Positions 41,690 to 50,809 are shown, counted from the first letter of the stretch. The stretch: 64,000 nt of DNA from Micromonospora saelicesensis (GCF_900091575.1 NZ_FMCR01000010.1:62001-126000); one strand, 5' to 3'. Numbers and translations are program-made. Notes: generated by a model from the sequence alone, not told the origin.

Positions 41690-42772
41690 TCAGAGCCGGA
41701 TCGGCATGAGCACCGAGTAGGTGTCCGCGTCGTCCGGTCGGCGTACGGCCAGCGGGGCGATCGGCCCATCCAGCTCCAACACCAGTTGCGGCGCGCCGGC
41801 CGCGTTCAGCGCGTCCAGCAGGTAACCGCCGTCCACCCCGACCCGCAACGCGTCGGTGCCCAGGTCGGCGGCGGGAAGCAACCGCAGCCCGCCCTGGTCG
41901 TCGACGCCGAGCACTGTGACCTCCCGGGTCGTGCCGTCGTGGTCGAGGGCGACAGTGGGGGCCGCCGGGTCGGCCAGCGCGGCGCGCAGCGCGGCCACGT
42001 CCACCGGGATGCGGCGCGCGGTCGGCCGCTCACCGACGGACTTGCGCAGCAGCCGGTGGTAGTCCGGGAAGTCGTACGGCAGGGCGGCGCCGGTCAGCGT
42101 GCGGTCGGCCACCCGCACCCGCAGGTCCGCGCCCGCCACGGTCAGCCGTACCGGCCAGGTGTCGGCGGTGTCGAGCAGTGGCCGGAGCTGGTCGGCGAGG
42201 GCCACCGGCACGAACACCCGCACCGGCGGCCCGTCGACGTCGGCACCGGCCCGAGCCAGCGCGAGCCGGTACCGGTCGGTGGCGACGAGCCGGACGCCGT
42301 CGGACTCCACGTCGAACAGCACGCCGGCGAGCATCGGCAGCTCCCTGTCGACGCCGACGGCGAAGCGCACCGCGTCGAGCGCGGCGGCCAGGGCGGCCGG
42401 GGCGACCAGCAGTGTGGTGGCGGTCGACGGGGCCGGGTCGACAAGGGCCCGGAGCCGGTCGGCCTCGCGGCGGGCGTCGCTGAGCCCGTCGGCCAGCCGG
42501 CGCAGGTGCGCGTCGAGCAGTTGGTGCACCACGGCCGGCTCGGCGCGTACCGCGGCGGCGATCTCCGGCACCGGCATGCCGATCCGGCGCAGCCCGGCCA
42601 CCAGCAGGGCCGGGGCGATCTGCCCCTCGGTGTACCAGCGGTAGCCGGTCACCGGGTCGACCAGGGTCGGCTCCAGCACCCCGGCCGAGTCGTAGAAGCG
42701 CAGTGCGCTGACGGTCAGGCCGCTGGCCCGGGCCAGCTCGCCGATGCTGTGCAGGTCGCTCACGCTGGGCAT
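41690..42772 (-). CDS. MerR-type regulator fused to a DNA polymerase III beta-clamp-like region
   Basis: 360 residues from ATG 42772. Residues 1-75 are a MerR winged helix: HSIGELARASGLTVSALRFYDSAGVLEP, then VTGYRWYTEGQ. A helical linker ~80-115 would dimerise. From ~120 to the end the sequence follows DnaN domains: DGVRLVATDRYRLALARAG (clamp inner-surface motif), RVFVPVALADQL, GERPTARRIPVDVAALRAAL, and the C-terminal GGYLLDALNAAGAPQLVLELDGPIAP ending VLMPIRL, which matches the terminal strand of the beta clamp (MPVRL type). The effector is unknown; the clamp-like half replaces the usual MerR ligand domain. Confidence 0.85.
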   Translation of the reverse strand: MPSVSDLHSIGELARASGLTVSALRFYDSAGVLEPTLVDPVTGYRWYTEGQIAPALLVAGLRRIGMPVPEIAAAVRAEPAVVHQLLDAHLRRLADGLSDARREADRLRALVDPAPSTATTLLVAPAALAAALDAVRFAVGVDRELPMLAGVLFDVESDGVRLVATDRYRLALARAGADVDGPPVRVFVPVALADQLRPLLDTADTWPVRLTVAGADLRVRVADRTLTGAALPYDFPDYHRLLRKSVGERPTARRIPVDVAALRAALADPAAPTVALDHDGTTREVTVLGVDDQGGLRLLPAADLGTDALRVGVDGGYLLDALNAAGAPQLVLELDGPIAPLAVRRPDDADTYSVLMPIRL

Positions 42773-42797
42773 CCTGCCCCCTCGACCCGGTTGAGGG

Positions 42798-43994
42798 TCA
42801 AGCCGACGGTTCCCGCGTCTCCTGCTTGAGCACCCGGAAGGTGAGATCGGCCCGGACGAGCCGGTCGAGCAGCGCGTCACCCATCGCGGCGACCGGGGTG
42901 AGCTGGCCGGCGGTCGGCGGCAGCTCGTCGAGCGCCAGGCACAGCGCCGACTCGGCCAGCATCTTCGCCGTCTCGTCGTAGCCGGGGTCACCGCCGGCGA
43001 CCTCGGTGACCACCCGCTGCCCGCCGCCGGTGCCGACGAACCGGACCCGGAACCAGGACGACGCTCGCTGCTGGGCGGTGGGCCCCTGCCCGGACGCGAG
43101 CCGGCCGAGCAGCCAGCGCCGGCTGGGCGGCAGCTTCACCAGCCCGATCAGCGCACCGAGCCCGGCCGCGCCGGCCAGCACGGTGGGCAGCCGCTTCACG
43201 GCGGCGAAGTGCCGGTAGCGGAAGTCCGGGCCGTACTCCGGGCGGGCCGCGGCCGAGCGGCGGACCACCTGCGGGTCGATGGTCGGCAGCGGCACGGTCC
43301 AGATGCCCAGCTCCGCCGAGCGGGCCAGTCGACCGGGCACCGCCCGGACCCGCCGGTCGGTGGGACGCGGCTCGACCGCCCGGCGGGCTCGTGCGGCCTG
43401 GCTGGCCTGCCCGGTACGGGAGAACGCGGTGAGCGCCGAGTGGTAGGTGCCGGCGGAGAACCGGCCGCCGGCACGCACGTACCCGTCCACGGTGATCGGG
43501 ACGTCGGCAGGCAGCTGCTTGACGGTGAACCAGACGCCCAGGTCGTGCGGGACGGAGTCGAAGCCGCAGGCGTGCACCAGCCGCGCGCCGGTGCGTGTCG
43601 CCTCGGCGTGGTGGCGCACGTACATGAGGTCGACGAACTCCGGCTCGCCGGTGATGTCCAGGTAGTCGGTGCCGGCCCGGGCGCAGGCCGCGACCAACGG
43701 CTCCCCGTGGTGGATGTACGGGCCGACAGTGCTGGCCACCACCCGGGCGCTCTCCGCCACCGCCCGCAGGGAGTCGGCGTCGGTCACGTCGGCGGTGACC
43801 AGCGGCAGGTCGGCCAGGCTCGGGTCGATGGCGGCGAGCCGGTCCCGTACGGCGGCGAGGCGCTGCGGGTTGCGCCCGGCCAGCGCCCAGCGCAACTCAG
43901 CCGGTGCGTGTCGGGCCAGGTATTCAGCGGTCAGGCCGCCGGTGAACCCGGTCGCTCCGAACAGCACCACGTCGTACGTTCGCTCGCCAGTCAT
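42798..43994 (-). CDS. saccharopine-dehydrogenase-family oxidoreductase (trans-acting enoyl-reductase-like)
   Basis: 398 residues from ATG 43994. The N-terminal Rossmann fold is VVLFGATGFTGGLTAEYLARH. It continues with WALAGRNPQRLAAVRDRL, RVVASTVGPYIHHGEPLVAACARAGTDYLDITGEPEF and ACGFDSVPHDLG, the signature of the actinobacterial branch that includes the mycobacterial trans-acting enoyl reductase of phthiocerol lipids. The role here could be lipid-related reduction, but no lipid genes are nearby. Ends 26 bp before the MerR-clamp start on the same strand. Confidence 0.88.
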   Translation of the reverse strand: MTGERTYDVVLFGATGFTGGLTAEYLARHAPAELRWALAGRNPQRLAAVRDRLAAIDPSLADLPLVTADVTDADSLRAVAESARVVASTVGPYIHHGEPLVAACARAGTDYLDITGEPEFVDLMYVRHHAEATRTGARLVHACGFDSVPHDLGVWFTVKQLPADVPITVDGYVRAGGRFSAGTYHSALTAFSRTGQASQAARARRAVEPRPTDRRVRAVPGRLARSAELGIWTVPLPTIDPQVVRRSAAARPEYGPDFRYRHFAAVKRLPTVLAGAAGLGALIGLVKLPPSRRWLLGRLASGQGPTAQQRASSWFRVRFVGTGGGQRVVTEVAGGDPGYDETAKMLAESALCLALDELPPTAGQLTPVAAMGDALLDRLVRADLTFRVLKQETREPSA

Positions 43995-44010
43995 CCTCAG
44001 AGTCTGCCAT

Positions 44011-44036
44011 TCGTGATCGCCGATCAGCGATCACGA
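44011..44036. terminator. inverted repeat between the alcohol dehydrogenase and saccharopine-dehydrogenase-like genes
   Basis: TCGTGATCGC (44011-44020) and GCGATCACGA (44027-44036) form a perfect 10-bp stem with a 6-base loop, seven bases after the dehydrogenase stop in the minus direction. A terminator is most likely; an operator is possible. Confidence 0.6.
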
Positions 44037-44043
44037 GGAGGCG

Positions 44044-45192
44044 TCACGGCGTGAACACGGCGCGTACGCAGCCGTCGGCCCGGTCCCGGAACAGCGCGTA
44101 CCCCTCGGGGCCCTGCGCCAACGGCAGCCGGTGGGTGGCCAGGTGTTCGGTCCGCAGCTCGTCGCGGGCCATGCGGTCCAGCAGCATCGGCACGTCCCGC
44201 AGATCAGGTCGACCGGCGCCGCGCAGCGTGAGCCGCCGCTCGGTCAGCGCGCCCAGCGGGAACGCGTCGACGAACCCGGCCGTGCCGCCGAGCACCACCA
44301 CCACGCCGCTCTTGCGACACGCGTGCACGGCCTCCCGCAGCGCGTCCGGTCGGTCGGCGTGCTGGCCACCGAACCGGTCGGCCCTCGACCGGGCCGGCGG
44401 CGTGCCGACCGCCACCACGCACACGTCCGGCCCGCGCCCACCGCTACGGTCGCGCAGTTCGGCCGCCACGTCGGTGCGCCGGTAGTCGAGCCCCTCGGCG
44501 TCGGAGTGCCGCTCGACCATCCGCAACCGCTCCTCGTGCCGGTCCACGACCAGCACCCGGGCGGCGCCGCGCAGCACCGCCGCCCGGGCGGTCAACTGAC
44601 CAACCGCCCCGGCGCCCCAGATCGCCACCACGTCGCCGGGGCGCACCGCACCCAACTCGGCGGCGAGCCACCCGGTCGGCGCCACGTCCGCCGCGAACAC
44701 CGCCCGTTCGTCGTCGACGGCGTCCGGCACCCGGAAGGCGCTCACGTCGGCGTACGGCACCCGCACGTACTCCGCGTGGCCGCCCGCGAAACCGCCCGCC
44801 GCCCGGGGCCGGCCGAAACAGCCGGCGTCGGAGCGGGCCCAGTCGGGGTCGGCGCTGGCCAGGTCGGCATGGGCGTTGTCGCAGCAGGAGTGCAGGCCCT
44901 GGCGGCAGTACCAGCAACCGCCGCAGGCCACGCTCGCGCCGACGACCACCCGATCGCCGACGCGGTGTCGGCGGACCTCGGGGCCGACCTCCACCACCTC
45001 GCCCAGGAACTCCGCGCCGAGCACGTCGCCGGGCCGCAGCAGCGGGTGCCGGCCGGCCAGCAGCGGCAGGTCACCCCCGCAGGTGGCGCTACGCCGAACC
45101 CGGACGATGACGTCACGCTCGTTGCGCAGCTCCGGGTCGGGGACCTCGCGTACGGCCAGCTCGCCGATCGCCACCCAACACAGCGCTCTCAC
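44044..45192 (-). CDS. zinc-type alcohol dehydrogenase with an altered zinc site
   Basis: 382 residues from GTG 45192, overlapping the stop of the upstream SRPBCC gene. The MDR fold is clear: first ligand SATCGGD, structural-zinc cysteines in CGGCWYCRQGLHSC (all four present), NAD-binding VVAIWGAGAVGQLTARAA. The catalytic His of the usual GHE motif is replaced: the segment reads GDVLGAEFLGEV, Ala for His. The third ligand position has Asp in FAADVAPTGW, as in formaldehyde-dehydrogenase-like members. Catalytic zinc may therefore be weak or absent. Partner SRPBCC and ADH genes often occur together in actinobacteria. Confidence 0.9.
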   Translation of the reverse strand: MRALCWVAIGELAVREVPDPELRNERDVIVRVRRSATCGGDLPLLAGRHPLLRPGDVLGAEFLGEVVEVGPEVRRHRVGDRVVVGASVACGGCWYCRQGLHSCCDNAHADLASADPDWARSDAGCFGRPRAAGGFAGGHAEYVRVPYADVSAFRVPDAVDDERAVFAADVAPTGWLAAELGAVRPGDVVAIWGAGAVGQLTARAAVLRGAARVLVVDRHEERLRMVERHSDAEGLDYRRTDVAAELRDRSGGRGPDVCVVAVGTPPARSRADRFGGQHADRPDALREAVHACRKSGVVVVLGGTAGFVDAFPLGALTERRLTLRGAGRPDLRDVPMLLDRMARDELRTEHLATHRLPLAQGPEGYALFRDRADGCVRAVFTP

Positions 45193-45638
45193 CCGTGGAC
45201 CTCGGGGCGGTCCAGCGCGGACCGGTCCGCGCGGAGCACCTCACCGGCCTCCACCCGTTGCTTGATCTGGCGCAGGGTCCGGCGGACCAGCAGACCCGGG
45301 TCGTCGCCGACCAGATGCGCGGCCAGCCCGGTGGGCGGGGTGACGCCGGCCAGCGGCCGAGCGGCCAGCTCGGTGCCCCGGTCACCGGGCGCCGGGCGCA
45401 CCCGCACCTCGACCGCCCCGTCCAGGCGGCGCAGCGGCTCCGGCCAGCGGCCCTCCGGAAGCACCTGCTCCGGCGGCCGGTCGACGGTCACCACCTCCCA
45501 CCGGGCCGGCGCGGCAGCGTCGCCGTCCGCGCCGGGCCGGGCACCCCGACGCGGTACGCGCAGCAGCCGCGCCGCCCCGGCCAGCGCCGCGCCGCCCAGT
45601 GCGGGTCCCGCCCGCGCCAGCCGTCCCATCGGTACCAC
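45189..45638 (-). CDS. short SRPBCC-like protein
   Basis: 149 residues from GTG 45638, four bases after GGAGG (ATG 45629 possible). Opens VPMGRLARAGPALGGAAL. SRPBCC-like elements are recognisable but compressed: WEVVTVDRPPEQV, GRWPEPLRRLDGAVEVRV, GTELAARPL and the C-terminal helix LVRRTLRQIKQRVEAGEV. The stretch that normally separates the first helix and later strands is missing, so an internal deletion or a degenerate member is likely. Translationally coupled to the alcohol dehydrogenase. Confidence 0.78.
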   Translation of the reverse strand: MVPMGRLARAGPALGGAALAGAARLLRVPRRGARPGADGDAAAPARWEVVTVDRPPEQVLPEGRWPEPLRRLDGAVEVRVRPAPGDRGTELAARPLAGVTPPTGLAAHLVGDDPGLLVRRTLRQIKQRVEAGEVLRADRSALDRPEVHG

Positions 45639-45773
45639 CCGTCCTCCCGGTTCACGTCCCCCGATCGTCGGTCGCACCCGGGTGAAGCGCGCTCGCCCGG
45701 AAGGGGTGAACCGGCCCGTGCCGGGTAACCGCTCGCCGACCGGGGGCGGAGCGCGTGGTGGGGGTGGGGCTGG

Positions 45774-48620
45774 GTGCCGGAACAGGATCACGTACGCGTC
45801 GAACCGGCACCGGGGCCACCGCTGTTGGCGTCCCGGCTGACGCCGGCCGTGCCGCCGGAGCCGGTGGTCGCCCGGCCCCGCCTGCTGCGCCGGTTGGACG
45901 AGGGCAGCGCGGGACCGGTCACCCTGGTGGCCGCCCCCGCCGGCTGGGGCAAGACCACCCTGCTCGCCTCCTGGATGCGGCTGGGCGGGGCGCCACCCGA
46001 CGTGGAGCCGGGCGCGATCGTGCCCGACTCGGGCGACCTGTCGGTCTCGTCGGCTGACGACCCGGTGTCGGCGTGGATGTCGGTGGAGGCCGGCGACGAC
46101 TCCGACCGGCTCTGGGCGTACCTCGCCGCGGCGCTGCGCTCGGCGACCGGGGCGACGGAGGGTGGCCCGTTGCCCGATCGGCCGCCGCGCCCCGACCAGT
46201 TGGAGGCGCTGGCCGCCACGCTCGCCGCCGCCGACCGGCCGGTGCTGCTGATCCTGGACGACCTGCACCGGGTCGCCGACCCGGCGGCGTTGACCGGCCT
46301 GGAGTTCCTGCTGCGGCATGCCGGGCGGCGGCTCCGCCTGGTGATCGGCGCGCGGGCCGGACTGCACCTGCCACTGCACCGGCTCCGCCTCGCCGGCGAG
46401 CTGACCGAGATCGGCCCGGACGAGCTGGCGTTCACCGACGACGAGGTGGCCGACCTGCTCACCGCCCACGGTGCCGCGCTGCCGGCCACCGCCGTGCACC
46501 GGCTGCGGGAGCGCACCGGCGGCTGGCCGGCCGCGCTGCGCATCGCCGCCCTGGCGGTACGCGGACAGCCCGACCCGGAACGCTGGGTGGGGCAGTTCGG
46601 CGGAGACCAGCCGGAGATCGCCGGCTACCTGCACGAGGAGGTGCTGTCGACGCTCGACCCGGCCGAGGAGGATCTGCTGCGCCGTACCGCGGTCGTCGAC
46701 ACCGTCTGCGCCGACCTGGCCGAGGCCCTGACCGGCCGCGCCGACGCCGGGCAGGTGCTGGCCGACCTGGCCGGGACCGGTGGTCTGCTGCACCGGGAGG
46801 ACACCCGGCCGCCCTGGTACCGGTACGAGTCCCTGCTCGCCGATCTGCTCCGCGCCGACCTCGCCCGGTTGCCCGCCGACGAGCTACGCGAGCTGCACGT
46901 CCGGGCCGCCGACTGGTACGCGGGCGACGGCCGGCCCGCCGACGCTCTGCGGCACGCCCTGGCCGCCGGCCGCTGGGACCTGGCCGGTGACCTGTTCGTC
47001 GCCCACTGGCCGGAGCTGACCCGCTACGACCGGGACCCGGTGCACGCACCGGCACCCACGCCGCCGCCAGCGGAGGTGATCCGCGCCGACCCGGAGGTGG
47101 CGTTGGCCTGCGCCGCCGAGCGCGCGTACGCCGGTGACCTGCCGGCCGCCAGCGGTCACCTGCGGGCCGCCGCCGGGCACGCCGCGACCCTGCCGGTGCC
47201 GCGCCGGGACCGGTTCCTGCGGTTGGTGACCGCGCTGGAGCTGACAGTGGCCCGGCTCGCGGACGACCGCACCGAGGTCCGGGCTGCCGCCGCTCGCCTG
47301 CTGCGCACCCGCCCGCCGGAGGCCACGCCGACCCGCGTGCCGACCGGGATGACCGGTTCCGCCCCGACGGCCGGTGGTGGCGGTGCCGCCGACGACCTGG
47401 ACCTGCGGGCGTTCACCGGCACCGCGCTTGGGCTGGCCGAGTTGGCCGACGGGGCGCTGCCCACCGCCCGGTTCGTCCGGGCCCGGGCGGCCGCAAGGGA
47501 AGCCGGCCGGCCGCGCACCGAGCTGGTCGCCGCGAGCCGCGCCGCGCTGCTGCTCGCGGTGCGCGGCGAGCTGCGGGCAGCAGAGCAGGCGGCCAGGGAC
47601 GCACTCGGCATGCCGCCCTGTCGGGGCTGGTCCTGTCGGCTCGACTGCGGCTACGCGTACCTGGCTCTCGCCGTGGTGGCGCTGCTGCGCGACCAGCCAG
47701 AGGAGGCCACGGCGAACCTCGCCCTCGCCCTCCCGGCGCTCAACGTGACCGGCGGCCGGGCCGGCGACCCCGAGGTGGGCGACGACTGGCTGACCGCCGC
47801 CGCCGACGAACCGGTGGCGGCGGCGGTTGCCGCCCTGTGCCAGGCGCAGCTGCACCGCGACTCCAACGACCCGGCGACCGGGCAGCGGCTGCTCGTCCGG
47901 GCCCGGGAGGCGTTGGCCGACCGGCCGTCCGCCGCAGAGCTGGCCGGTCTGCTGCGGGCCGCCGAGGCCGAACTGCGGGCCGCGCGGGGCGACCTTGACT
48001 CCGTCCGCGATCTGCTGGCCGATGCCGCCGACGAGGAGGCCGATCCGGTGCTCGCGGTGACGTTGGCGAAGGTACAGCTGCTGGCCGGCGACGCCGCCAC
48101 CGCCGAGCGGACCCTGCCGGACTGGCAGGCGCCCGCCGCCACGGGCTGGCCGCTACCGGTACGCCTGGACGCCGGTCTGCTCGACGCCGTGCTGGCCCAG
48201 CGCGCCGGGGACGGGCGTCGGGTGGGTCGGATCCTGGAGCAGACGCTGGACCTGGCCGGCCCGCAGGGCTGCCGCAGGGTCTTCACCCGCGCCGAACCAC
48301 CCGTGCGGGACCTACTGGCCGCACACCTGGACGCGGGCACCGCGCACTTCACGCTGGTCAGTGACCTGGTGCGGGGCGCGGGACAGAGCGCCGCCCGGCC
48401 GGCCGCCAGGCCCAGTGGCGTGCTCGACGAGCCGCTCACCGAGCGGGAGCTGACCATCCTGCGCTACCTGCAGAGCATCCTGTCCAACGTGGAGATCGCC
48501 AGCGAGTTGTCCCTCTCGGTCAACACCGTGAAGACCCACGTCCGCAACATCTACCGCAAACTCGACGCGACCCGCCGGCGTGAAGCGGTCCGGCGGGCGC
48601 GTGAGTTGCGGCTGATCTGA
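45774..48620 (+). CDS. large ATP-binding LuxR-family (LAL/MalT-like) regulator
   Basis: 948 residues from GTG 45774. NTPase domain: Walker A APAGWGKTTL near residue 55, Walker B VLLILDDLHRVADP near 165. A long helical TPR-like middle follows (~330-860). The C-terminal LuxR HTH is LTERELTILRYLQSILSNVEIASELSLSVNTVKTHVRNIYRKL. MalT-type regulators multimerise on ATP and a small inducer before activating transcription. Divergent from the SRPBCC-ADH pair, which is a plausible target. Confidence 0.93.
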   Translation: MPEQDHVRVEPAPGPPLLASRLTPAVPPEPVVARPRLLRRLDEGSAGPVTLVAAPAGWGKTTLLASWMRLGGAPPDVEPGAIVPDSGDLSVSSADDPVSAWMSVEAGDDSDRLWAYLAAALRSATGATEGGPLPDRPPRPDQLEALAATLAAADRPVLLILDDLHRVADPAALTGLEFLLRHAGRRLRLVIGARAGLHLPLHRLRLAGELTEIGPDELAFTDDEVADLLTAHGAALPATAVHRLRERTGGWPAALRIAALAVRGQPDPERWVGQFGGDQPEIAGYLHEEVLSTLDPAEEDLLRRTAVVDTVCADLAEALTGRADAGQVLADLAGTGGLLHREDTRPPWYRYESLLADLLRADLARLPADELRELHVRAADWYAGDGRPADALRHALAAGRWDLAGDLFVAHWPELTRYDRDPVHAPAPTPPPAEVIRADPEVALACAAERAYAGDLPAASGHLRAAAGHAATLPVPRRDRFLRLVTALELTVARLADDRTEVRAAAARLLRTRPPEATPTRVPTGMTGSAPTAGGGGAADDLDLRAFTGTALGLAELADGALPTARFVRARAAAREAGRPRTELVAASRAALLLAVRGELRAAEQAARDALGMPPCRGWSCRLDCGYAYLALAVVALLRDQPEEATANLALALPALNVTGGRAGDPEVGDDWLTAAADEPVAAAVAALCQAQLHRDSNDPATGQRLLVRAREALADRPSAAELAGLLRAAEAELRAARGDLDSVRDLLADAADEEADPVLAVTLAKVQLLAGDAATAERTLPDWQAPAATGWPLPVRLDAGLLDAVLAQRAGDGRRVGRILEQTLDLAGPQGCRRVFTRAEPPVRDLLAAHLDAGTAHFTLVSDLVRGAGQSAARPAARPSGVLDEPLTERELTILRYLQSILSNVEIASELSLSVNTVKTHVRNIYRKLDATRRREAVRRARELRLI

Positions 48621-48625
48621 GCGGG

Positions 48626-49174
48626 TCAGGCGTTGGCGGCGGCGTCCGCGGCCGTCAGCAGGTCGGGCAGGTCGTACCCGCCGTCGTGCCTGATGCCGTT
48701 GACGAACAGGGTCGGGGTGCCGTTCACCCCGCTGCGGATGCCCCCCACGAAGTCCCGGCGCACCCGGTCCGCGTGCGCACGGTTCTCCACCTCGGCGTTC
48801 AACTCGTCCGGCGGCAACCCGACCTGCTCGACGCCGAGCGAGAGGTGCACCGGGTCGAGCTGGTCCTGATGCTCGTAGAGCCAGTCGTGCATCTCCCAGA
48901 ACCGGCCCCGAACCCCGGCGGCCTCGGCCGTCTCGGCGGCCCGTTCGGCGTACGGGTGCACGTTGGCGATCGGGAAGTAGCGGTAGACCAGCCGTACGGT
49001 GTCGGCCCGCTGCCGCAGCAACTCGTGCAGGTTCGGGTACGCGGCACCGCAGAACTGGCACTGGAAGTCGCCGTACTCGACGATGGTCACCGCCGCGTCG
49101 GCCGGCCCCCGGATGTGGTCGTCGGTGGTCACCGGGTCTCGAAGTCGGGCGGTGACCTGCAGTGGCGTGCTCAT
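48626..49174 (-). CDS. cytoplasmic DsbA-family thioredoxin-fold protein
   Basis: 182 residues from ATG 49174, overlapping the peroxiredoxin stop (ATGA). Active site Cys39-Gln-Phe-Cys42 in EYGDFQCQFCGAAYPNL, cis-Pro loop NGTPTLFVNG near residue 155, helical insertion between. No signal peptide, so it acts in the cytoplasm unless exported otherwise. Coupled to a peroxiredoxin, it may reduce that enzyme or share its substrates. Confidence 0.92.
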   Translation of the reverse strand: MSTPLQVTARLRDPVTTDDHIRGPADAAVTIVEYGDFQCQFCGAAYPNLHELLRQRADTVRLVYRYFPIANVHPYAERAAETAEAAGVRGRFWEMHDWLYEHQDQLDPVHLSLGVEQVGLPPDELNAEVENRAHADRVRRDFVGGIRSGVNGTPTLFVNGIRHDGGYDLPDLLTAADAAANA

Positions 49175-49668
49175 CCGGCCATCACCTTCCGATCGGCGGC
49201 GAGTTGGTCCAGCGCGTCGAAGATGCCGTCGGCGCCGGGGTTGACGTCGGGCGGCGACAGGTAGCTCCAGGTCACCTTCCCCGCCGGGTCCAGCACCACC
49301 AGCGCGCGGGCCGCCTCACCGTTCGGCATGTACGCGCCGTACCTGCGGGCCACCTCGCCCTTGGGCTCGAAGTCGGCCAGCAGGGGAAACTCGATGCCCC
49401 GGCTCTCCGCGAACGCCCGGTGTGACCAGATGCTGTCCACCGACACGCCGAGAACCACCGCCTGGTACTGGGCGAAGACGGGAGCCGCCGACTGGTAGAG
49501 CGACATCTGGTCACCGCAGACCGGGCTCCAGTCGGCGGGATAGAAGGCGAGCACGACCGGCCGGCCACGGAACTGCTCAGGCCCCAGCAGATCCCCGTCC
49601 GGGGTGGCCGGCAGGGTGAAACCGGGCGCGGTGCGCCCCGGTTGGATCAGCCCGTTCGGATCACTCAT
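49171..49668 (-). CDS. peroxiredoxin (AhpC/TSA family)
   Basis: 165 residues from ATG 49668. Thioredoxin-fold peroxiredoxin with peroxidatic Cys51 in YPADWSPVCGDQ (usual Thr replaced by Ser) and Arg in the later ARALVVLDPAGKVTWSY segment region. No second cysteine is visible, so it is a 1-Cys enzyme that needs an external thiol; the DsbA-like protein encoded next, with overlapping start, is the natural candidate. It reduces peroxides. Confidence 0.92.
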   Translation of the reverse strand: MSDPNGLIQPGRTAPGFTLPATPDGDLLGPEQFRGRPVVLAFYPADWSPVCGDQMSLYQSAAPVFAQYQAVVLGVSVDSIWSHRAFAESRGIEFPLLADFEPKGEVARRYGAYMPNGEAARALVVLDPAGKVTWSYLSPPDVNPGADGIFDALDQLAADRKVMAG

Positions 49669-49764
49669 GCCACCAGCCTGCTCCCGGGGCGGGTGAGGCA
49701 GGCTCACCCACCCCGGGTGGTTCCGCGCCCGTTCAGCGCCCGCTGGGCGGGCGCCCGCGCCCGC

Positions 49765-50451
49765 TCAGCGCAGCACCGGGGCGACCGCGATGTGGTTCTG
49801 CACCTCCCGGATGCCGGGCGCGGACCAGGCCACCTGCTCGACCTCGGCCCGTTCGGGCATCGAGTGCACCAACCCGGCGAGTATCGCGGTGTCGCCGTGC
49901 ACCCGGACGCTGATCCGTTCGGCCTCGGTCGCTCCGGCCCGGGCGAGGGCGTCGACGATCCGGTCGGCCACGTTGCGGGCGTCCGGCGCGGTGGCCGGTC
50001 GGACGGTGATGCCGTTGCTCACGCCGCGTACGCCGGTCAGCCGGGCCACCGCGCGTTCGGCGGCTCGACGCTGGTACTCCCACTCGACGTCGCCGTGCAG
50101 CGTCACCCAGCCGGCCGAGACGGTGACCTGGAGCTTCTCGATGGGCACGAACGCGTCCCACTCCAGTCCGTGGCTGGCCGCCGCGGCCAGGTCGCTGTCG
50201 GCGCGCTCGGTGCCGTTGGTGAGCTGCACGGCCACGTCGTTGGCGACCGCCCGGACCGAGGCGACCCGGTGGGCGGCCCGCTCGGCGGCCCACTTCTTGG
50301 CGTAGCTGTCCACGCGGCCGGTCAGGGTGACGACGCCCTCGGCGACGGTCACGCCGATCTCGTGCGGCTGCACCCGCGGTTCCCAGGTCAGCTCGTCGAG
50401 CACGGCGGACTGGATGTCCTGGTCGGTGCGGTTGATCTCCGCGATGGCCAT
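49765..50451 (-). CDS. triple BON-domain protein
   Basis: 228 residues from ATG 50451 with GAGGAGGGA upstream; the longer open frame is not protein-like. Three BON repeats: ~8-75 (DIQSAVLDELTWEPRV, VTVAEGVVTLTGRVDSYAKK), ~82-150 (VTVSAGWVTLHGDVEWEYQRRAAERA) and ~158-225 (VRVHGDTAILAGLVHSMPERAEVEQ). BON modules bind lipids or other hydrophobic surfaces and occur in osmotic-stress proteins such as OsmY; no signal peptide is visible. Transcribed separately from the peroxiredoxin pair. Confidence 0.92.
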   Translation of the reverse strand: MAIAEINRTDQDIQSAVLDELTWEPRVQPHEIGVTVAEGVVTLTGRVDSYAKKWAAERAAHRVASVRAVANDVAVQLTNGTERADSDLAAAASHGLEWDAFVPIEKLQVTVSAGWVTLHGDVEWEYQRRAAERAVARLTGVRGVSNGITVRPATAPDARNVADRIVDALARAGATEAERISVRVHGDTAILAGLVHSMPERAEVEQVAWSAPGIREVQNHIAVAPVLR

Positions 50452-50809
50452 CTGTCCCTCCTCCGCTGTTCCGATGGCGGACCGGGTGCTGGCCGCGGCC
50501 GGAGGTCCGCCGTGCTGCGATCCTGCCGCCGCCCCGGGTGAGTCGCCCTCGCCCGGACCGGGTGACGGCGCGGTCCGACCTGGGCGGCGCGGGTGGGAGG
50601 TGGGGACGAACATCGATGGTGGGAGCGCTTCCAAAGCGAGCCAATTTCGGTTACGGTAATCGCGTTCCTCGATCGCGGGAGCCGTCGCGTCGGGTGGTGG
50701 AGCCAGGGCAGCTCTGCCCGTCCCCGTCGTCGTGCTCGTCCCCCGGGCCACGGCGTCACCCAGGCGATCGACCCCGTCCCCCGGGGCTCCATCCCGAGAG
50801 GAACCGCAG
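50452..50809. other. gene-free divergent promoter region, BON gene / GH74 gene
   Basis: 358 bp. It holds the CebR-type box at 50620-50633 and an AT-richer stretch after it (AATTTCGGTTACGGTAAT, 50641-50658) that may contain the GH74 promoter. Nothing else recognised. Confidence 0.6.
50620..50633. promoter_or_regulatory. CebR-type cellobiose operator
   Basis: TGGGAGCGCTTCCA differs at one position from the CebR box TGGGAGCGCTCCCA known from Streptomyces and other actinobacteria. It lies 177 bp upstream of the GH74 start, so expression is probably released by cello-oligosaccharides. Confidence 0.85.

Noticed and set aside
40223..42829. 868-residue plus-strand frame across serS and the MerR-clamp gene
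   Set aside because: No recognisable domain; the opposite strand carries SerRS motifs 2 and 3.
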